A DNA stretch of 12,053 nucleotides from assembly GCA_964530165.1 (NCBI GenBank), contig CAZGYE010000183.1, forward strand, positions 1 through 12,053. The letters run 5' to 3'. The notes beneath the pieces were generated by a model that saw nothing but the letters and a program-made list of their open reading frames with translations, did not search any database and was not told the DNA's origin. The position numbers and the translations under genes are program-made. Positions 8,280-12,053 of this stretch are shown here, in pieces. Source of the DNA: CAZGYE01 sp964530165. GTDB lineage: Bacteria; Planctomycetota; Planctomycetia; Planctomycetales; Planctomycetaceae. The stretch's first letter is position 1. Each line of letters opens with the position of its first letter.

Positions 8280-8309
8280 CACGGATGATGCATAGGCTGT
8301 CGTTGTGAC

Positions 8310-8385
8310 ACCCAAACCGACAACTTGTTGTCGGAATCCACTGGTTTGACGGCACATCCAGCGACGACAAGTCGTCGGTTTGGGT
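8310..8385. terminator. Nested inverted repeats, probable bidirectional terminator between convergent genes
   Basis: Bases 8310-8333 and 8362-8385 form a 24-base inverted repeat matching at 22 positions, with a 28-base loop. Each arm also holds its own dyad: CCGACAAC against GTTGTCGG around 8325, and CGACGAC against GTCGTCG around 8369. The structure can therefore fold as one long hairpin or as two short ones, from either strand. It sits between the stops of DUF1501 (8279) and the cytochrome gene (8462), where a two-way terminator is expected. T-runs are short, so termination efficiency is uncertain. It could also be another dispersed palindromic repeat type. Confidence 0.6.
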
Positions 8386-8461
8386 TTCCATGAAGAATCC
8401 GGACCAAGAGCCGAGTGTACAGTAGACCGCGATTGCTCGGCGGTCCCGAACGAGAGCTGTC

Positions 8462-10771
8462 TCACTGCGACTCGGGCGGAAGCTGCGGTCCGATCGGTCT
8501 TGCCGCCCGGGACGCTCCCTGCTGGATGTTCCACAGCATTTGACGGAACATCTCGTTGTGCGGTTCGAGGCGGATTAACCGCTTCGCGGCGTCCATGGCC
8601 AGGTTCCAGCGTTGCTGCTTCTCGTAAAGGAGCGTCAAGGCCGTCAGAAATTCGGTCGAAGTCGGTTCCAACTCGCCGGCCTTTGACAATGCACGTAGGG
8701 CTTCGTCTTCACGTCCCAAGAGGTATTGCACCAATCCCAGCCGGTAATGGATGGGGGCGTTGTTCGGCAGCAGCCGGGCGTCGCGAGCCAGCAGCTCGGC
8801 CTCTTGGGTTCGCAGCTTCTTGACTTCGTCTTTTTTACCCAGGCGTTCGAGCACCTCGACAAGGTTCGATCGCGGCCCGGCCACCTCCGGATCGAGACGG
8901 ATCGCCGTGCGGTAGGCGTCGATGGCGGCCTTGGTCTGGCCGAGATTGTCGTACAGGATGCCCAGGCTCATGTGGGACCCAGACTGATCGGCGTTGTCCA
9001 GCAGACCGGTCTTGAATTCCTCCAGCGCGCGGTCCAAGGCGGCAAGCTGCTGGTCGTCCAGAATTGTCGGACGAACCTGTGCCAGCAGGCGGGCCGCCTC
9101 GACGCGCACCAAGCGCACGGGATCGTTCAATAACGGCACGAGCCGCTGCCGCAACTGGGCAGCCTGGTTCGGTGAGGTGACGCGCCAGCCGTCATAGGCC
9201 CGCAACGCCGCTGCGCGGCTCAGCGCTTCGGGGGCAGTCAGGGCATCCTGAACGGCGGCCTGACTCTCCGGAGAGTTGTAGCGGGTTGCCAGCAGCGAAA
9301 CGGCCGTCGCGCGGACGATTGGTCCAACGTCCTTGTTCCGGGCCAGCTCAATGAGCTGCCCTTGGACATCGGCTGCTGAGTGTGGGGCAGGCTTTCTAGC
9401 CTGCCCCGGCCAATCGGCAGGCTGGAAAGCCTGCCCCACGACTCCTCGCCGGCCGGCGTACAGAATCTCGCCGTAATGCGGATCGGATGCACGCTGGGGG
9501 CCGTACCATTCGACAATTTTCTCGGCGGCCCATTGGGGCGTTTCTTCTTGCTTGGTGTGACAGTCGTTGCAGGCATTGTGTATGCCGATCGAGACAGTCA
9601 GGTCGGGACGCGGGACACGCAGGCTATGATCGGGACGCGGGTCGACGACCATGTACTTCTTGGCCGGCATGTGACACGCAACGCATTGCGCTCCTTTGCT
9701 GCCGAATTGGTGATGGTGATGGTAGGGACCGTCGTATTTGGAGGGCATGTGACATTGCCCGCACATCCGGTTGCCTTGGAACTTCAGCCGCGTGGTGTGC
9801 GGATCGTGGCAGTCGGTGCAGCGGACGCCTTTGCGATACATCAGGCTTTGCGTGAACGATCCGTAAACGTACACTTCTTCGTTGATCTGCCCATCGGCGT
9901 GGTACAGGTGGTCTTCCAGCAACGACAGGCCGTAGTAATCGAGAAACTCGCGGCCGGGCCGGAATCCGGGATAGACCCGCTGACGATGAGCGTGGCACGG
10001 CGCGCACGTCTCCAGTTCGGTCTTCGAGTCTTCGTCTTTCAGATTCACCAGCCCGTAGCCATGCCGGCGGTCCCAAAAGATGGAATGCGATTCGGCCAAT
10101 TCGACATGGAGACTGCCCGGCCCGTGGCACGCCTCGCAGCTCACGTCGATCTCCGAGAACGAGTAGTGGTGTGTGTCGGTTCCGACATCGTAGTTCTTGG
10201 CAAAGTTGGTGGTATGGCAATCGGCGCACATGTGGTTCCAGTTCTGTGCCGAGCCGGTCCAATGCAGCGGATCACCCGGTCCGAACGGCTCGTCGGGACT
10301 GACGAAGAACCAGCGTTTGCCCTGGGTGTCCCAACTGACCGGCAGCACCTGTACGCGGCCGCGGTCCAATTCCGTCAGGTATTGCTGCAGCGGTCGCACC
10401 CCGATGACATACTTGACCCGAAACTCGGCCAGCTTGCCGTCGGGGCCGTCGGTCTTGACGAAGAACTCGTCTCCGCGGCGGTACATCGTCGAGGTGACGC
10501 CGTAGTGCTCCAAGTGGGCGTTGTCGAAATCGCCCAGCACGAACTCGGGCGTCGCCAGGTCCATGGCCAGGTCGTGGTCCGAGCCTTTCCATCTTTCAGT
10601 CTGGGTGGCGTGGCAGCGGGCGCATGTTTGCCGGCCGACATAGTGCGACGGCTTGGCCGCCGGAAGGGCGATCCACCAATCGAGCGCCAGCCAGACGACG
10701 ACTGCGCAAGTAGAAAGGCAAAAGTAAAAAGGAAAAAGTACACAGGAGAAAGCGCTTCCCTCTGTCTTCAT
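8462..10771 (-). CDS. Octaheme c-type cytochrome with HEAT-like and TPR repeats
   Basis: This 769-residue protein has eight CXXCH heme motifs, beginning at residues 50, 182, 212, 256, 318, 337, 363 and 401 (CARCH, CADCH, CEACH, CAPCH, CTDCH, CGQCH, CVACH, CNDCH). His residues between them, such as the HHHH run near 351-354, can act as second ligands. An alpha-helical HEAT-like region (about 470-570) and three or four TPRs (about 595-750) follow. An N-terminal hydrophobic segment (about 10-35) acts as a signal or membrane anchor, so the hemes lie outside the cytoplasm. I recognise the type as the TPR-containing multiheme cytochromes with YVGRQTCARCH and GDPLHWTG motifs; the electron partner is unknown. 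The ATG at 10771 is the last in-frame ATG before the first heme, and earlier in-frame starts overlap the radical SAM gene and make low-complexity sequence. A palindromic repeat encodes residues about 442-465 in frame. Forty bases separate it from the upstream radical SAM gene, so they likely form an operon. Confidence 0.9.
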   Translation of the reverse strand: MKTEGSAFSCVLFPFYFCLSTCAVVVWLALDWWIALPAAKPSHYVGRQTCARCHATQTERWKGSDHDLAMDLATPEFVLGDFDNAHLEHYGVTSTMYRRGDEFFVKTDGPDGKLAEFRVKYVIGVRPLQQYLTELDRGRVQVLPVSWDTQGKRWFFVSPDEPFGPGDPLHWTGSAQNWNHMCADCHTTNFAKNYDVGTDTHHYSFSEIDVSCEACHGPGSLHVELAESHSIFWDRRHGYGLVNLKDEDSKTELETCAPCHAHRQRVYPGFRPGREFLDYYGLSLLEDHLYHADGQINEEVYVYGSFTQSLMYRKGVRCTDCHDPHTTRLKFQGNRMCGQCHMPSKYDGPYHHHHQFGSKGAQCVACHMPAKKYMVVDPRPDHSLRVPRPDLTVSIGIHNACNDCHTKQEETPQWAAEKIVEWYGPQRASDPHYGEILYAGRRGVVGQAFQPADWPGQARKPAPHSAADVQGQLIELARNKDVGPIVRATAVSLLATRYNSPESQAAVQDALTAPEALSRAAALRAYDGWRVTSPNQAAQLRQRLVPLLNDPVRLVRVEAARLLAQVRPTILDDQQLAALDRALEEFKTGLLDNADQSGSHMSLGILYDNLGQTKAAIDAYRTAIRLDPEVAGPRSNLVEVLERLGKKDEVKKLRTQEAELLARDARLLPNNAPIHYRLGLVQYLLGREDEALRALSKAGELEPTSTEFLTALTLLYEKQQRWNLAMDAAKRLIRLEPHNEMFRQMLWNIQQGASRAARPIGPQLPPESQ
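9378..9446. repeat. Palindromic dispersed repeat, copy 3, inside the cytochrome gene
   Basis: Arms at 9382-9403 and 9418-9439 match the 22-base arms of copies 1 and 2, with a single change (T at 9397). The 14-base spacer is the reverse complement of the spacer in copy 1. Shared flanks GAGTGTGGGG on the left and ACGACTCCT on the right extend the match to about 69 bases, which equals 23 codons. The repeat is read in frame as residues about 442-465 of the cytochrome (core AFQPADWPGQARKPAPH) and falls between the heme domain and the HEAT-like region. Confidence 0.85.
10713..10740. repeat. Purine-rich 7-base repeat tract, inside the start of the cytochrome gene
   Basis: On the + strand four units run in order: GAAAGGC, AAAAGTA, AAAAGGA, AAAAGTA. 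On the coding minus strand the tract is pyrimidine-rich and encodes the VLFPFYFCLS part of the N-terminal hydrophobic segment. A second tract in opposite orientation lies just upstream of the start codon. Confidence 0.8.
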
Positions 10772-10774
10772 TTC

Positions 10775-10807
10775 TACTTTTTCCTTTTGCCTTTTTACTT
10801 TTTCCTT
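10775..10807. repeat. Purine-rich 7-base repeat tract, between the radical SAM and cytochrome genes
   Basis: On the minus strand the units are AAGGA (partial), AAAAGTA, AAAAGGC, AAAAGGA, AAAAGTA. They fill nearly all of the 40-base gap between the two genes. The AAGGA at 10782-10786, 10 bases before the ATG at 10771, is the only ribosome-binding-like site available, so the repeat itself seems to supply it. Fourteen bases (10775-10788) are perfectly complementary to 10727-10740 across the start codon. Confidence 0.8.
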
Positions 10808-10811
10808 GAGC

Positions 10812-11900
10812 TCATGTGCCTTTCGGCTCGTAGACGCAATCGGGTTCGGAGCCCAAGTGATCGCCGGTGACGGCATAAGCGCGAGCGCGGCTGCCGCCGC
10901 AGACCTGGCGGTACTCGCAGACGCCGCACTTGCCTTTGAACTGGTCGGGGTCCCGCAAGGCGAGAAACGTCGGGTGGTTCTGGTAGACGTCGACGACGGA
11001 ATCGTCCGGAAAACGTCCGCACTGCAGCGGCAGAAAACCGGCCGGATAGATCTCACCCACGTCGCTGACGAACATCACGCCTTTTCCGTCCCAGACTCCC
11101 AGCGGAGCGCGATGGCTGCGTTCTCGGCCGGTGCTGCGGTTTCCTGTCGGGCCGGCCAGCGGGTCACCGCTTCGCTCAAGAACGAAACGGCGGTAGTGCG
11201 GAGCTTCCGTCGTCTTGACGCCGTAAAGCTGACGAGAAGCCTGCTGCCACAGACGGTCGAATGCGATCTCGTACTCTTCGGGCGAGATGCGTTCTTCCTC
11301 GACGCCTCGGCCGACGGGAATCAGAAAGAAGACAGACCACATGGCGATCTGCTGCGTGGCAAGCAGCGCAGCGATTTCGTCGATCTGGTGGAAGTTGCGG
11401 CGGGTGATGCTGGTGTTGACCTGGACCGCCAGCTCCAATTGCCGCGCGCTGTCGAGCATCCGTAGCGTCCGCTGGAAGCTGCCCTCCCAGCCCCGGAAGG
11501 AGTCGTGCGTTTTCGCATCGGCGCCGTCCAGGCTGATTCCCAGGCTGCGGACGCCGGCTTCCCGTGCGGCCTGGAAAGCGTCGAAAGTCGCCAGCGGAGT
11601 CGCAGAAGGCGTCAGAGCCACCTGCAGCCCCTTGGCGACGGCGTGCCGGATCAATGGGAACAGGTCGGCCCGTTTCAGCGGATCGCCGCCGGTTAGCACC
11701 AGGATCGGCTGGCGAGGAAACGTGGCCACCTGGTCGATTAGGGCTTTCGACTGCTCGGTGGTGAGCTGCTGGGCGTGAGGCTCTTCCTGAGCGGACGCCC
11801 GGCAGTGATGACACACCAGGTCGCACGCCTGGGTGGTCTCATAGTAAAACATCAACGGGTTGCGGGCGAAGTCCGCCTGTGTGTATTCAGAATGGTTCAT
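10812..11900 (-). CDS. Radical SAM/SPASM protein, TIGR04053-like
   Basis: This 362-residue protein has the radical SAM iron-sulfur motif CDLVCHHC (C26, C30, C33) after NPLMFYYETTQ, then TGGDPLKR (70-77), which fits the SAM-binding GGE/GGD position. Further family-like blocks are TPSATP (97-102), SLDGADAKTHDSFRG (123-137), WSVFFLIPVGRG (188-199) and a TTEAPHYRR block (230-238). The C-terminal SPASM-type cluster has Cys at 294, 325, 328, 334 and 355, enough for one or more auxiliary [4Fe-4S] clusters. From memory the whole pattern fits the BA_1875/TIGR04053 group, related to the heme-pathway enzymes NirJ and AhbD and to peptide-modifying enzymes. Its substrate is not known, and no short precursor peptide is evident nearby. 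The start at 11900 has no strong ribosome binding site, only a weak GAG, but the next Met at residue 17 falls inside the conserved N-terminal block. It precedes the octaheme cytochrome, so a link to heme or cytochrome maturation is possible but unproven. Confidence 0.9.
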   Translation of the reverse strand: MNHSEYTQADFARNPLMFYYETTQACDLVCHHCRASAQEEPHAQQLTTEQSKALIDQVATFPRQPILVLTGGDPLKRADLFPLIRHAVAKGLQVALTPSATPLATFDAFQAAREAGVRSLGISLDGADAKTHDSFRGWEGSFQRTLRMLDSARQLELAVQVNTSITRRNFHQIDEIAALLATQQIAMWSVFFLIPVGRGVEEERISPEEYEIAFDRLWQQASRQLYGVKTTEAPHYRRFVLERSGDPLAGPTGNRSTGRERSHRAPLGVWDGKGVMFVSDVGEIYPAGFLPLQCGRFPDDSVVDVYQNHPTFLALRDPDQFKGKCGVCEYRQVCGGSRARAYAVTGDHLGSEPDCVYEPKGT

Positions 11901-12053
11901 TGATTAACTCGTCACTGACCAGTGATGGCGCGCACCCTCAACGATAGCAAACAGGTGCTGATATCGCCATCCTTTTAACGCACACGGCAATACGAACACG
12001 TGTGTGCGTCTCGAAAGTAGGTGGGAAATTTGGGAGAATAGTGGTGCGGGCGA
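11901..12053. other. Window-edge region without a recognised gene
   Basis: Upstream region of the minus strand operon. It contains one dyad, ACGCACAC (11978-11985) against GTGTGCGT (12002-12009) with a 16-base loop, and no T-run. No coding region, tRNA or clear promoter was recognised; a promoter for the radical SAM gene is expected here. Confidence 0.4.
11912..11925. promoter_or_regulatory. Small dyad upstream of the radical SAM start
   Basis: TCACTG and CAGTGA form a 6-base dyad with a 2-base centre, 11 bases upstream of the ATG at 11900. It could be an operator or part of the leader, but such a short dyad may be chance. I see no convincing -35/-10 pair in 11926-12053 on the minus strand. 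Confidence 0.2.

Noticed and set aside
9380..10870. 496-codon open frame on the + strand opposite the cytochrome
   Set aside because: The minus strand carries eight CXXCH motifs and TPRs in frame; the + frame shows only shadow composition.
10772..11056. N-terminal extension of the cytochrome up to 11056
   Set aside because: It overlaps the radical SAM gene in another frame and encodes Ser/Ala/Arg-rich, low-complexity sequence typical of a shadow frame.

Overview
The window looks like a chromosome segment from a planctomycete, most likely one of the Pirellulales or a relative. This rests on the gene content: a PSCyt1/DUF1549/DUF1553 giant protein followed by a DUF1501 protein is a hallmark pair of that phylum. 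Other signs are the Tat-type export signals, the GC-rich coding sequence, and short palindromic repeats scattered between and inside genes. The phylum call is inferred from protein families; there is no rRNA or other marker gene here.

Layout. Bases 1-379 hold no gene but contain an expanded palindromic repeat (52-206), a possible promoter (294-322) and a strong ribosome binding site. A Tat-exported DUF3500-like protein follows (380-1408, +). Bases 1409-1637 hold a second copy of the palindromic repeat in opposite orientation, so the first gene is bracketed by an inverted pair. Next comes a two-gene + strand operon: a 1705-residue secreted protein (1638-6755) that joins a cytochrome-like domain, a seven-bladed WD40 propeller, Big-type domains, DUF1549 and DUF1553; and a DUF1501 Tat protein (6807-8279). 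Bases 8280-8461 are the convergent gap, with nested inverted repeats likely to terminate transcription from both sides. The minus strand carries a second operon, read right to left: a radical SAM/SPASM protein (11900-10812) and, 40 bases later, an octaheme cytochrome with HEAT-like and TPR repeats (10771-8462). Bases 11901-12053 hold no recognisable gene.

How the genes may work together. The DUF1549/DUF1553 plus DUF1501 pair is conserved and usually adjacent in planctomycetes; both proteins are exported and the large one has up to three c-type heme sites. The octaheme protein is also extracytoplasmic, so the window is rich in exported redox proteins. Whether the two operons serve one pathway cannot be told from the sequence.

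The most unusual content is repetitive DNA that has entered genes. One palindromic copy lies in frame in the linker of the octaheme cytochrome. Two opposed tracts of a purine-rich 7-base repeat flank that gene's start codon. One supplies its weak ribosome binding site, the other encodes part of its hydrophobic N-terminal anchor, and together they could fold into a start-codon hairpin.
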